Assembly (NCBI RefSeq): GCF_012927275.1
Contig: NZ_JABBGG010000011.1
Span: forward strand, 60,318-124,317
From: Massilia polaris
GTDB taxonomy: Bacteria > Pseudomonadota > Gammaproteobacteria > Burkholderiales > Burkholderiaceae_D
Reading direction: 5' to 3'
Length of the DNA: 64,000 nucleotides
A model generated the notes under the pieces. The model was not told the origin of the DNA, ran no database searches, and saw only the letters and a list, made by a program, of their open reading frames with translations. A program made the translations under genes and the position numbers. How positions within the stretch are numbered: the first letter of the stretch is position 1; every line of letters begins with the position of its first letter. Below, one piece after another: positions 29,388 through 38,490 of this stretch.

Positions 29388-29790
29388 GGCACACCTTTAC
29401 GCCCTGCGATTCGAACTGGACCGCAGGGCGCGAACAGCGTCGCGGTGTAGCAGGGGTTTCGAATCGCCTGCGATTCGCCTGCGGAACGGTTCCGCACGCA
29501 AGCGGATACCCCTCTCATCCGCCGTACTGGCCGCTACACGTCGTTCGTCTCACGCCGCGCCTCCTTCTGGTCTTGACACTCAGACCACATCAACGCTTCC
29601 CTTCCCCCGCCATCAGCCGCAGTTCGCCCTCCAAATTCGCAGAACGCGTCGATAATCGTTTCCGCCTGCCCCTCTTTATTGTAGGATATGGCCCTTGCGG
29701 CTAGGTATGTTCCTACAGCAAATATCCGTCCGAGCCGAATTCCTTAGCGCGCTCGTTCGGTAACACTGCGCAAGCATAAAGGAAAGCGGA
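29388..29790. other. Intergenic region with no supported gene
   Basis: About 400 bp after paoC. Short frames here lack ribosome sites and known motifs. The stretch 29460-29510 contains GCGATTCGCCTGCGGAACGG-type short repeats but no clear terminator. AAAGGAAAG just before 29791 is the ribosome site of the sialidase gene. Confidence 0.5.
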
Positions 29791-30981
29791 ATGACATTCA
29801 TGTCGCCCTCACCACATCCACACCATACAAACCACGGCGCAATCCGGCGCAGCCGTTTGCTGGCGTTTGCCTGCGTGGCGATCGTGCTGGCGGCGCTCGG
29901 TGCCGAAATCATGCGCTGGTCGCGTGACGCCAGCCCCGCCAAATCGCCCGCCCTGCTTGAGCTGATCCAGCTGCCGGGTGTCAAGCTGACCGAGCGCTCC
30001 TCCTCCCTCATTCCGATGCCGCCGAACGTGCCATCGGCCCATGCGAGCGCGATGGCGCCGCTGTCCGACGGCCGCATGATCGCGTTCTGGTGGGCAGGCA
30101 GCCGCGAGAGCGGCCCCGACGTCAAAGTCTACGCCTCGCGCTGGGCCGAGGGAAAATGGGGCCAGCCATGGGAAGTCGCCAGCCGCGATTCGCTCGGCTC
30201 GGCACTTGGCTTCGGCGTGCGCCGCATCGGCAATCCGGTCGCGTGGACCGCGGCCGATGGCAAGATCAATCTGTTCGTTGTGGCAACCGGCCTGGGCGGC
30301 TGGGCCGCGGCCCGTGTTGTCCAGCTCGTATCGTCCGACTCCGGCGACAGCTTTACCGTCAAGCGCCTGTTGCCGATGTCGCCACTATTCAATACCAGCG
30401 TGCTGGTCCGGACCGCTCCCGTCCGACTGGCAAACGGTGCCTGGGGCCTGCCGTTATACTTTGAACTCGGCATCAAGTACCCCATGATGCTGGCCTTCGA
30501 CGCGCACGGCGATCCTAACTGGCTTTCGCGCATCGGCACCCGCATGACCGCGCTGCAGCCGACCATCGTTCCCGTCTCCGACTCGGAAGTCCACGCGTGG
30601 ATGCGCGACTCCAGCGACGAGCAGCGCGTGCAATACGCACTTAGCCGCGATGGCGGCGTCAGCTGGGCGGACATGCCGTCGCTGGACTTGCCGAACCACA
30701 GTACGTCGCTCAGCGCCCTGCGACTGAGCAACGGCAGCATCGTCGTCCTGCACAACCACGTGCTGCCGGGCGGATCCGCGCGCAACATGCTGCGCCTGTC
30801 GATTGCAAAAGACGCGCGGACCTGGACGCAGGCGATCGACGTAGCGCACGGAAAGGCCGGCGAAGAGTTCTCCTATCCGGACTTGCGACAGATCGGCAAC
30901 CAGTTGCACATCACGTATACTTCGCGCCGCGAAGCGATCGCGCACCACATCATCGACCTTGAATTCGGGGGTATCCTGTAA
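29791..30981 (+). CDS. Membrane-anchored sialidase-like (BNR) protein
   Basis: 396 residues: a signal anchor (about residues 24-42) and a six-bladed propeller with BNR/Asp-box marks (SSDSGDSFTVKR, SRDGGVSWADMP, DARTWTQ). The pattern matches the exo-alpha-sialidase-like family often found beside integral membrane proteins in exopolysaccharide regions. Substrate unknown. The stop overlaps the next gene by one base (TAATG), so the two are translated together. Confidence 0.8.
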   Translation: MTFMSPSPHPHHTNHGAIRRSRLLAFACVAIVLAALGAEIMRWSRDASPAKSPALLELIQLPGVKLTERSSSLIPMPPNVPSAHASAMAPLSDGRMIAFWWAGSRESGPDVKVYASRWAEGKWGQPWEVASRDSLGSALGFGVRRIGNPVAWTAADGKINLFVVATGLGGWAAARVVQLVSSDSGDSFTVKRLLPMSPLFNTSVLVRTAPVRLANGAWGLPLYFELGIKYPMMLAFDAHGDPNWLSRIGTRMTALQPTIVPVSDSEVHAWMRDSSDEQRVQYALSRDGGVSWADMPSLDLPNHSTSLSALRLSNGSIVVLHNHVLPGGSARNMLRLSIAKDARTWTQAIDVAHGKAGEEFSYPDLRQIGNQLHITYTSRREAIAHHIIDLEFGGIL

Positions 30982-31634
30982 TGGACCTGCCTGCACTCGA
31001 TTGGCAATTCTTCTACGGCCGGCTGGCCTGGACAATCGTCCTGGCGACGCTCGTGGCCAGCCTGCTGCCGGCCGCGTTGCGCCGTTCGCGGCCGGTCATC
31101 GGTGGCCTGATGCTGGCGATGGCGGCGCTGATGGCACTGCCGGACAGCGCCTCGCCCGCGTACTGGCTGGTGCTGGCATTCCAGTGGCCAAGCGGCGTCT
31201 TGCTCGGCTGCTGCCTGCTGAAGCTGTACACGGCAAGAGCTGGTTCGCCGGCCATCGCGTGCATGCCGACCGGCATTGCCGCAGTGATCGCGCTGGTCGG
31301 TTCCGTGCTCTATCTGGACGCCATCGGCCTGCTGTCGCTCGGCCTGTATTACTGGGGCTTCGGTCCATACGGCGCGCCGCTGGTGGCGCTGGGCGCGGGC
31401 GCAAGCTGCGCGCTCGCAGTCGTCCTCGGCCGTGTCCGGCCGCACGCGCTCATTGCGCTTGGCGCCCTCGCCCTGTTCTCAATTCTGCGCCTGCCTACGG
31501 GTAACCTGTGGGACGCGTTGCTCGATCCGCTGTTGTGGGGATGGGCAGTCATCGCGCTGGCCATCCAATGCGGACGATGGCTGGCACGCAAGCGGCGCGG
31601 CGCGCAACAATCCGGCCGCGGGGTGGAAGCTTAA
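30981..31634 (+). CDS. Integral membrane protein, unknown function
   Basis: 217 residues, about six transmembrane helices, opening with a short periplasmic or cytoplasmic stretch MDLPALDWQFFYG. Overlaps the sialidase-like gene by one base and is followed after 63 bp by a second membrane protein. I do not recognise a family; its coupling to the sialidase-like protein suggests they act on the same envelope glycan. Confidence 0.7.
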   Translation: MDLPALDWQFFYGRLAWTIVLATLVASLLPAALRRSRPVIGGLMLAMAALMALPDSASPAYWLVLAFQWPSGVLLGCCLLKLYTARAGSPAIACMPTGIAAVIALVGSVLYLDAIGLLSLGLYYWGFGPYGAPLVALGAGASCALAVVLGRVRPHALIALGALALFSILRLPTGNLWDALLDPLLWGWAVIALAIQCGRWLARKRRGAQQSGRGVEA

Positions 31635-31697
31635 CCTCACATCGCTTCCGCGCGAGCGGCTGGCGTCGAACGTTTTCAATAAGAAGGAGTAAGGGAC

Positions 31698-32507
31698 GTG
31701 GTAACTCGTAAATGGTATTCCCATCCGGTGATCGCGGCAGGTATCGCAGTCAATGTCGTGGTGCTCGCGCTGGCAGTGGCCTGGTCTGGTCCGGATGCAA
31801 CGCAGCTGTGGCGCCTGCTTGGCGAAGACGGCATCGTCGAATGGATGCAGTTCCTCTGCTTCGCCGTCATCTCCGTCCTGCTGGGTTTCGTCGCCTCCGA
31901 GCGCTGGAAGCGTTCCCCTCGCGTGAGCCTGGAGCTGATTGCGCTGGTTGGCCTGGCTGCCTTGACCGCGTTGGCGGCGCTCGAAGAAATCAGCTGGTTC
32001 CAGCGTATCTTGAATGTTCAGTCGCCGGAATTCTTCCTCCAGAATAACCGCCAGGCAGAGACCAACCTGCACAACCTCGCGCTGGGCAGCGCCAGCCTGC
32101 ACAAGACCGTCCTGCTGAAACTGATTTTCATTGCCGGCATCACCCACAACCTGATCCTGCCGCTGCTGGCGCGTTCACGCCCGGCAGTACAGCGCTGGGT
32201 CGAGTCGATGGGACTGTACCTGCCGCCACTGTCGGCAGCGGTCGCTTACCTGGTCCTGGTGATCCTGTCGCACCTGCTGATCGAGCATCCACGCAAGGGC
32301 GAGCTGGGCGAAATGTTCGGCGCGGTGCATTACCTGGCGACGGTGTTTACCGCTTACTTCATTGGCGTGGCCTACGGCAAGCCGCCGGTGTTCGAGAACG
32401 CCGCCGACGGGCGCCGCGTGTCGACGCTGTTCGTGACCGTCGTGGCGTTCTTGCTGTTGCTGGCGTGGCTGCTGAGCGCAGGCGCTGGCGCGACGGGCGC
32501 ACCGTAA
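31698..32507 (+). CDS. Integral membrane protein, unknown function
   Basis: 269 residues with about seven helices. A GTG start at 31698 is supported by AAGGAG eight bases upstream. Central sequence ALEEISWFQRILNVQSPEFF followed by NNRQAETNLHNLA is conserved-looking and polar, perhaps a loop with a functional site. It closes the sialidase-like operon and is followed by a strong terminator. Confidence 0.7.
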   Translation: MVTRKWYSHPVIAAGIAVNVVVLALAVAWSGPDATQLWRLLGEDGIVEWMQFLCFAVISVLLGFVASERWKRSPRVSLELIALVGLAALTALAALEEISWFQRILNVQSPEFFLQNNRQAETNLHNLALGSASLHKTVLLKLIFIAGITHNLILPLLARSRPAVQRWVESMGLYLPPLSAAVAYLVLVILSHLLIEHPRKGELGEMFGAVHYLATVFTAYFIGVAYGKPPVFENAADGRRVSTLFVTVVAFLLLLAWLLSAGAGATGAP

Positions 32508-32528
32508 AGTTCAGTATGTTGCAAAGCC

Positions 32529-32553
32529 AGGCCGCCTTCGGGTGGCCTTTTTT
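32529..32553 (+). terminator. Terminator of sialidase operon
   Basis: Stem AGGCCGCC/GGTGGCCT (one G-T pair) with loop TTCG, then TTTTT. The convergent JmjC-like gene ends inside it. Confidence 0.85.
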
Positions 32554-33478
32554 ATGTCGAGCTACTGAGGCTTTGGAAGGATGCCTCGCCTTTCAATGCG
32601 ATCGGTACCGCCCTCGCCCACCGATTGGATGAAAGCGAAAACGTCAGCGCGCGAACCTGGTGATACCAGCCAGCCGGCACGTACAGAAGGTCACCGGGAT
32701 TGACGATGCACTCGATCATCGTGGCCTGACGTGCAAGGGGAAACTTCTCGAAATCCGGCGCTTCAGGGTCGAACGGCGAGCCGAACAGGATGGCGTTCGC
32801 CTCGCGGGGGTACAGGAATGCGTCGTGGTGAGGCGGCGACAGGAAAACCCGTTTGCTGCCCCAAATCTGCGCGAAAATATTGTCGTCGTAGTCGCAATGC
32901 AGCGGCGTGACAGTCCCGGCCGGCCCAAGCCAGAAGCGCGGCGGGCCCATTTTGTCGAAGTAAGCAGGCCAGTGACACATTCCGTTCAGTTCGCGTAATT
33001 CGAGATTGCCCAGATATGGCGGCAGCTCATGCGTGCCGGTGGCGACAAGTTCGAGATACTCCAGCATCGACATGTCCTGCATCGCGCGGTCAGGCGCGAA
33101 TGCGGTGTTGATGTAGTCACCCACCCGCGCGCGCACCGGCAGGTGGCTGAAGCGTTCGCGCAGTGTCTGCGGTGTGAGGGCGGACAGCGGCCACCGGTTG
33201 ACGATCCCGGTGATCAGGAATGGCAGGCCTTCCGCGGCACGCGCGCGGAAGGCTGCGGCGTCGAGCGCGCCCACGCGGGGCACTTCAGAAATCGCCGGCA
33301 GATCGCGTGCGGCGCGCTTGATTGCTTCGCGCATTTCATCGATTGATGTAACTCCGCGGACCTCGGCGTCCCGTCGCTCTCGCGCCTGCTTTTTCGCGCG
33401 CGCGTCCGCCGGCGTCGTCGGCCTTGATGCCTCCAACGGGGGCAACGAGCGCAGCTTCGGATTCGTTTCGTTCGACAT
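32552..33478 (-). CDS. JmjC/cupin-8-like Fe(II)/2OG oxygenase
   Basis: 308 residues. The cupin core has LHCDYDDNIFAQIWGSKRVF, with HxD iron ligands, and the distal His in LYVPAGWYHQVR, the usual cupin_8/JmjC triad. The N-terminal 80 residues are charged and helical. Bacterial members hydroxylate proteins or tRNA; the substrate here is unknown. The ATG at 33478 is preferred to the upstream in-frame one because it gives a polar MSNETNPK start. Confidence 0.82.
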   Translation of the reverse strand: MSNETNPKLRSLPPLEASRPTTPADARAKKQARERRDAEVRGVTSIDEMREAIKRAARDLPAISEVPRVGALDAAAFRARAAEGLPFLITGIVNRWPLSALTPQTLRERFSHLPVRARVGDYINTAFAPDRAMQDMSMLEYLELVATGTHELPPYLGNLELRELNGMCHWPAYFDKMGPPRFWLGPAGTVTPLHCDYDDNIFAQIWGSKRVFLSPPHHDAFLYPREANAILFGSPFDPEAPDFEKFPLARQATMIECIVNPGDLLYVPAGWYHQVRALTFSLSSNRWARAVPIALKGEASFQSLSSST

Positions 33479-33544
33479 GGTCCCTATTATCTTCTGTTGA
33501 CTGCCGTAAGTGTCCCGGAGGCACCAGATTTTTGCGCTCCGCGC

Positions 33545-33657
33545 TGCGCCCATCGGGCGCGCTGCCGCCAAGGCGGCAGCATACGGACGATTCGGAGAGG
33601 GCTGGGCGAGTACGCCCAGCCCTTCGAATCCCCGACGCAGGGCGCGCAGGCGCCCTG
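33545..33657. repeat. Cluster of four GC-rich hairpins
   Basis: Four perfect or near-perfect palindromes follow one another: GCGCCCATCGGGCGC (33545), GCTGCCGCCAAGGCGGCAGC (33560), GCTGGGCGAGTACGCCCAGC (33601) and CAGGGCGCGCAGGCGCCCTG (33638). They lie between the JmjC gene and tRNA-Ser; the piece TTCGAATCCCCG between the last two resembles a tRNA T-arm. Confidence 0.6.
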
Positions 33658-33660
33658 CTT

Positions 33661-33730
33661 CTCTCCGCCAGGAAACAATGCAAAAAGGCTACCCTCGGGT
33701 AGCCTTTTTGCATTGTTTCCTGGCGGAGAG
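33661..33730 (-). terminator. 34-bp perfect inverted repeat: tRNA-Ser terminator including the tRNA 3' end
   Basis: Arms 33661-33694 and 33697-33730 are perfectly complementary with a 2-nt loop. The inner part (AAAAAGGCTACCC/GGGTAGCCTTTTT) is a normal intrinsic terminator. The outer part extends into the last ten bases of tRNA-Ser (CTCTCCGCCA in tRNA sense), so an inverted copy of the tRNA end lies downstream. Confidence 0.8.
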
Positions 33731-33811
33731 ACGGGGATTCGAACCCCGGATAGGCTATGAACCTATACACGCTTTCCAGGCGTGCGACTTCAACCACTCA
33801 TCCATCTCTCC
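33721..33811 (-). tRNA. tRNA-Ser (GGA)
   Basis: 91 nt with encoded CCA, acceptor stem GGAGAG/CTCTCC, a long class II variable arm and T-arm GGGGTTCGAATCCCC. The anticodon loop reads CTGGAAA, anticodon GGA. A TATAAT box lies at 33839-33844 on the minus strand, 28 bases upstream. Confidence 0.93.
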
Positions 33812-33904
33812 TGCTTCTTCGCTTTCACGAAGCCGCAGATTATAGCAAAGATTCTGTTGAGAATGGAGAAATTTGCATGCCGCAGGCTACATGATGCTCT
33901 CTAT

Positions 33905-33953
33905 GGATCCCCGCCCCTCGCGGGGAGTCATTTCGGGCAATGCCCGGAATGAC
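33905..33953. repeat. REP-like palindromic repeat
   Basis: CCCCGCCCCTCGCGGGG followed by GTCATTTCGGGC-AAT-GCCCGGAATGAC, two adjacent stems between tRNA-Ser and the 3' end of acs. Same general style as the repeat at 25205. Confidence 0.55.
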
Positions 33954-33970
33954 GGATCAGCCGCCTCTGA

Positions 33971-35953
33971 CTACGAAGCTTCCTTTAGCTGCTCCAGAAT
34001 CGCCGGATTCTCCAGGGTCGACACATCCTGCGTAATCGTTTCGCCCCTGGCGAGCACGCGCAGCAGTCGCCGCATGATCTTGCCCGAACGCGTCTTCGGC
34101 AGGTTATCGCCAAAGCGGATCTCCTTCGGCTTCGCAATCGGCCCGATTTCCTTGGCGACCCAGTTGCGCAGCTCAAGCGCCAGCTTCTTGGCTTCCTCCC
34201 CGGTCGGCCGCGCCTGCTTCAGCACGACAAACGCGCAGATCGATTCGCCCGTCGTATCGTCCGGCTTGCCCACCACCGCCGCCTCAGCGACGATCGGGTT
34301 CGCCACCAGCGCCGATTCGATTTCCATCGTGCCCATGCGGTGACCCGACACGTTCAGCACGTCGTCGATGCGCCCGGTAATCGTGAAGTAGCCGGTGTCC
34401 TTGTTGCGGATCGCGCCGTCGCCGGCGAGATACATGCGACCGCCCAGTTCATCCGGGAAGTAGCTGGTCTTGAAGCGCTCCGGGTTGCCCCAGATGGTAC
34501 GGATCATCGATGGCCATGGGCGCTTGACGACCAGGATGCCGCCCTGCCCGTTCGGCACGTCGTGCCCTGCCTCATCGACAATCGCCGTCATGATGCCCGG
34601 CAGCGGCAAGGTGCACGAACCCGGCACCATCGGCGTGGCGCCAGGTAGCGGCGTGATCATGTGCCCCCCGGTTTCGGTCTGCCAGAAGGTGTCGACAATC
34701 GGGCACTTCTCGTGGCCGATGTTCTTGTAGTACCACATCCACGCTTCCGGATTGATCGGTTCGCCAACCGAACCGAGCAGGCGCAGGCTGGACAGGTCGT
34801 AGTTCTTCGGATGCACTTGCGGATCGACGTCAGCCGCCTTGATCAGCGAGCGGATCGCGGTCGGCGCCGTGTAGAAGATGGTGGCCTTGTGCTTGTCGAT
34901 GGTTTCCCAGAAGCGGCCCGCGTTCGGATAAGTCGGCACGCCTTCAAACACGATTTCGGTTGCGCCAACTGCCAGCGGTCCGTACGCGATGTAGGTGTGG
35001 CCGGTCACCCAGCCGATGTCGGCGGTGCACCAGAACACGTCGCTTGGCTTGATGTCGAACGACCACTTCATCGTCAGGGCGGCCCACAGCAGGAAGCCGC
35101 CGGTCGAGTGCTGCACGCCCTTCGGAGTGCCGGTCGAACCCGATGTATAGAGGATGAACAGCGGATGCTCGGCGCTGACCCATTCCGGCTCGCATTCGGC
35201 CGGCTGCGATTCGACCAGGTCGTGCAGCCAGATGTCGCGGCCTTCCACGATTGGAATGTTGCCGCCGGTGCGCTTGTAGACGATCACATCCTTCATCGTG
35301 GTGCAGCCGCCCAGCGCCAGCGCTTCGTCGACGATGGTCTTGAGTGGCAGCTGTTTGCCGCCGCGCAGTTGCTCGTCGGCCGTGATGACGGCGACCGCGC
35401 CGGCGTCGATGATGCGTTCCTGCAGCGATTTTGCCGAGAAGCCGCCGAACACCACCGAGTGGGTCGCGCCGATACGGGCGCAGGCTTGCATCGCGGCCAC
35501 GCCTTCAATCGACATCGACATGTAGATGACAACGCGGTCGCCCTTCTTGATGCCGCGCGACTTCAGGCCGTTGGCGAACTTGCAGACCTTTTCGTACAGT
35601 TCCTGGTAGGTCGCGCGCGTCACCTTGCCGTCGTCCGCTTCGAAGATGATCGCGGTCTTGTTGGCATTGCCGTTCTTGAGGTTGCGGTCGAGGCAGTTGT
35701 ACGAGACGTTCAGCTCGCCATCGGCGAACCATTTGTAGAACGGCGCTTCCGACTCGTCCAGCGTGGTAGTAAACGGCTTGTGCCAGTCGAGGTTCTCGCG
35801 CGCCAGGCGCGCCCAGAAGCCTTCGTAGTCGCTGGCCGCCTCGGCGCACAGCTTGTTGTAGGCGTCCATGCCCGAAATTGCCGCGTTTGCCACAAACTCC
35901 GCTGGCGGTGCGAATACGCGGTTTTCCTGCAAGCCCTGATTGTCGTTGGCCAT
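33971..35953 (-). CDS. acs: Acetyl-CoA synthetase
   Basis: 660 residues, normal Acs length. AMP-forming motifs: [12 protein letters not shown] (P-loop), [33 protein letters not shown] and the C-terminal [14 protein letters not shown], whose Lys is the acetylation-regulated catalytic residue. It activates acetate to acetyl-CoA. The ATG at 35953 follows GGGAGACAAGC; upstream in-frame starts are rejected. The gene is divergent from yqhA with a 269-bp intergenic region. Confidence 0.96.
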   Translation of the reverse strand: MANDNQGLQENRVFAPPAEFVANAAISGMDAYNKLCAEAASDYEGFWARLARENLDWHKPFTTTLDESEAPFYKWFADGELNVSYNCLDRNLKNGNANKTAIIFEADDGKVTRATYQELYEKVCKFANGLKSRGIKKGDRVVIYMSMSIEGVAAMQACARIGATHSVVFGGFSAKSLQERIIDAGAVAVITADEQLRGGKQLPLKTIVDEALALGGCTTMKDVIVYKRTGGNIPIVEGRDIWLHDLVESQPAECEPEWVSAEHPLFILYTSGSTGTPKGVQHSTGGFLLWAALTMKWSFDIKPSDVFWCTADIGWVTGHTYIAYGPLAVGATEIVFEGVPTYPNAGRFWETIDKHKATIFYTAPTAIRSLIKAADVDPQVHPKNYDLSSLRLLGSVGEPINPEAWMWYYKNIGHEKCPIVDTFWQTETGGHMITPLPGATPMVPGSCTLPLPGIMTAIVDEAGHDVPNGQGGILVVKRPWPSMIRTIWGNPERFKTSYFPDELGGRMYLAGDGAIRNKDTGYFTITGRIDDVLNVSGHRMGTMEIESALVANPIVAEAAVVGKPDDTTGESICAFVVLKQARPTGEEAKKLALELRNWVAKEIGPIAKPKEIRFGDNLPKTRSGKIMRRLLRVLARGETITQDVSTLENPAILEQLKEAS

Positions 35954-36222
35954 GCTTGTCTCCCTTAGGTGTGCTTTAGGTTTGCAACAACAGTAGACGC
36001 CGTCGCTTACTGCCCCCTTACAGTGCAAAAACGCTCACAACGTCTGTGTGTTTATGGTGCGATGGGCGCCGATCTGTAGGATTTTACCAATCTTTCAATG
36101 TCCCATGGGCAGGTGATCCGCTCAATCAACCTCCTTTCTGCAATGCCCTTGCAAAACGTCATCGGCCAGCACGTGTAAAATGACGCATCGCAAATTTCTG
36201 CCTCTCCTGGAGCATTAACCGA

Positions 36223-36840
36223 ATGTCTGAACCGCGTTTTCCGACCACCCCGCCGCGCAAACTGACTCCCCTGAACGCCCTGATTTTCTCCAGCCGCTGG
36301 CTCCAGCTGCCGTTGTACCTCGGCCTGATCCTGGCGCAGTGCGTTTACGTGTTCCATTTTTGGGTGGAGTTGAAGGACCTGATTGGCGCGGCGATGGGCA
36401 ACGTCGCCTCGCTGCAGCATTTGCTGGATGCGGTTGCCGTACCAGGAGCCCCTCGTCCTGAGAAACTAAACGAAGCGACCATCATGCTGGTTGTCCTCGG
36501 CCTGATCGACGTGGTGATGATCTCGAACCTGCTGATCATGGTCATCGTCGGCGGTTACGAAACCTTTGTCTCGCGCATGCACCTTGAAAACCACCCGGAC
36601 CAACCGGAGTGGCTCTCGCATGTCAACGCGTCGGTCTTGAAGACTAAGCTGGCAATGGCAATCGTCGGCATTTCCTCGATCCACCTGCTCAAGACGTTTA
36701 TCAATGCCGGGGCGTACAGGTCCGAAGTGATCATCGCGCAAACCGTCATTCACACCGTATTCCTGCTGTCCGCATTGGCGATCGCCTACACGGACCGCAT
36801 CATGACCAATACCCAGGCCGCGGCCAAAGCAAACCATTAA
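36223..36840 (+). CDS. yqhA: UPF0114/YqhA-family membrane protein
   Basis: 205 residues, TIGR00645/UPF0114 type, with three or four transmembrane helices. Marks: FSSRWLQLPLYLGLI, DVVMISNLLIMVIVGGYETF, and KTKLAMAIVGISSIHLLKTF. Function unknown. It is 18 bases upstream of the fumarase gene, so the two are probably cotranscribed. Confidence 0.88.
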   Translation: MSEPRFPTTPPRKLTPLNALIFSSRWLQLPLYLGLILAQCVYVFHFWVELKDLIGAAMGNVASLQHLLDAVAVPGAPRPEKLNEATIMLVVLGLIDVVMISNLLIMVIVGGYETFVSRMHLENHPDQPEWLSHVNASVLKTKLAMAIVGISSIHLLKTFINAGAYRSEVIIAQTVIHTVFLLSALAIAYTDRIMTNTQAAAKANH

Positions 36841-36858
36841 CATCAACCGAGAATTACC

Positions 36859-38388
36859 ATGACCGTCATCAAACAGGAAGACCTGATCGAATCCGTTGCC
36901 GCCGCGCTTCAGTACATCAGCTATTACCACCCTGCCGATTACATCCAGCATCTGGCGCGCGCGTACGACGCCGAGCAGAGCCCGGCGGCCAAGGATGCGA
37001 TCGCCCAGATCCTGACCAATTCGCGCATGTGCGCGGAAGGCAAGCGCCCGATCTGCCAGGACACCGGCATCGTCAACGTGTTCCTGAAAATCGGCATGGG
37101 CGTGCGCTTTGAAGGCTTCTCCGGCACCGTCACCGACGCCGTCAACGAAGGCGTGCGCCGCGCGTACAACTTCGACGACAACAAGCTGCGCGCATCGATC
37201 GTGGCCGACCCGCAGTTCGACCGTAAGAACACCAAGGACAACACCCCGGCCGTCGTTCACATGGAACTGGTCGAGGGCAACACCGTCGACGTGAAAGTCG
37301 CGGCCAAGGGCGGCGGTTCGGAGAACAAGACCAAGTTCGTCATGCTGAACCCGTCCGATTCGCTGATCGACTGGGTCATGAAGACCGTGCCGACCATGGG
37401 CGCAGGCTGGTGCCCGCCGGGCATGCTCGGCATCGGCATCGGCGGCACCGCCGAGAAGGCGATGCTGATGGCGAAGGAAGTCCTGATGGACGATATCGAC
37501 ATGTACGAACTCAAGCAGCGCGGCCCGCAAAACAAGACTGAAGAACTTCGTATCGAGCTGTGCGACAAGATCAACTCGCTGGGCATCGGCGCGCAGGGCC
37601 TGGGCGGCCTGACCACCGTGCTCGACGTAAAGATCAAGATGTACCCGACCCACGCGGCATCGAAGCCGGTTGCGATGATTCCGAACTGCGCCGCCACCCG
37701 CCACGCGCACTTCGTGCTGGATGGCTCCGGCCCAACCTACATGGAACCGCCTGCGCTGTCGACCTGGCCTGAAGTGCACTGGACCCCGGACACCGAGAAG
37801 TCGCGCCGCGTCAACCTCGACACCCTCACCAAGGAAGAAGTCGCTTCGTGGAAGCCGGGCCAGACCCTGCTGCTGAACGGCAAAATGCTGACCGGCCGCG
37901 ACGCCGCGCACAAGCGCATCCAGGACATGCTGGCCAAGGGCGAAAAGCTGCCGGTCGACTTCACCAACCGCGTCATCTACTACGTCGGCCCGGTCGATCC
38001 GGTGCGTGACGAAGCAGTTGGCCCGGCTGGCCCGACCACCGCGACCCGCATGGACAAGTTCACCGACATGATGCTCGAGAAGACCGGCCTGATCGCGATG
38101 ATCGGCAAGGCCGAGCGCGGCCCTGCGGCCATCGACTCGATCAAGAAGCACCAGTCGGCTTATCTGATGGCAGTCGGCGGCGCGGCGTACCTGGTCTCGA
38201 AGGCGATCAAGCACGCCAGGGTGCTCGGTTTCGAAGACATGGGCATGGAAGCGATCTACGAGTTCGACGTGGTCGACATGCCGGTGACGGTAGCGGTCGA
38301 CTCCAACGGCACGTCGGTGCACAACACCGGCCCGAAAGAATGGGCGGCCAGGATCGAAGCGCTGAACATCCCGGTCGTCACCAAGTAA
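36859..38388 (+). CDS. fumA: Fumarate hydratase, class I (iron-sulfur)
   Basis: 509 residues with the fused alpha and beta domains of class I fumarases. Alpha domain: CQDTGIVNVFLKIG, GGSENKTKF and GWCPPGMLGIGIGGTAE; beta domain: GPTTATRMDKFTDMMLEKTG and SAYLMAVGGAAYLVSKAI. The Cys ligands of the [4Fe-4S] cluster include C in CQDTG and NCAATRH. It interconverts fumarate and malate in the TCA cycle. No second fumarase is in the window. Confidence 0.95.
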   Translation: MTVIKQEDLIESVAAALQYISYYHPADYIQHLARAYDAEQSPAAKDAIAQILTNSRMCAEGKRPICQDTGIVNVFLKIGMGVRFEGFSGTVTDAVNEGVRRAYNFDDNKLRASIVADPQFDRKNTKDNTPAVVHMELVEGNTVDVKVAAKGGGSENKTKFVMLNPSDSLIDWVMKTVPTMGAGWCPPGMLGIGIGGTAEKAMLMAKEVLMDDIDMYELKQRGPQNKTEELRIELCDKINSLGIGAQGLGGLTTVLDVKIKMYPTHAASKPVAMIPNCAATRHAHFVLDGSGPTYMEPPALSTWPEVHWTPDTEKSRRVNLDTLTKEEVASWKPGQTLLLNGKMLTGRDAAHKRIQDMLAKGEKLPVDFTNRVIYYVGPVDPVRDEAVGPAGPTTATRMDKFTDMMLEKTGLIAMIGKAERGPAAIDSIKKHQSAYLMAVGGAAYLVSKAIKHARVLGFEDMGMEAIYEFDVVDMPVTVAVDSNGTSVHNTGPKEWAARIEALNIPVVTK

Positions 38389-38490
38389 GCCGATGGCGTA
38401 TCACTTAGGGCGGACAAGCGTGGCTGCCGCCGAGGCCGCCTCCGCCGTTTTAGTTTGAACGGCGAAAGGCGCTTGCACTACCATCCCATC

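Noticed and set aside
33497..33760. Plus-strand ORF ending GGETGIRTPDRL
   Set aside because: Reads through the antisense of tRNA-Ser; this ending is a well-known artefact of tRNA-Ser genes.
36466..38322. 618-residue minus-strand ORF opposite yqhA and fumarase
   Set aside because: Antisense shadow; both genes on the plus strand have clear motifs.
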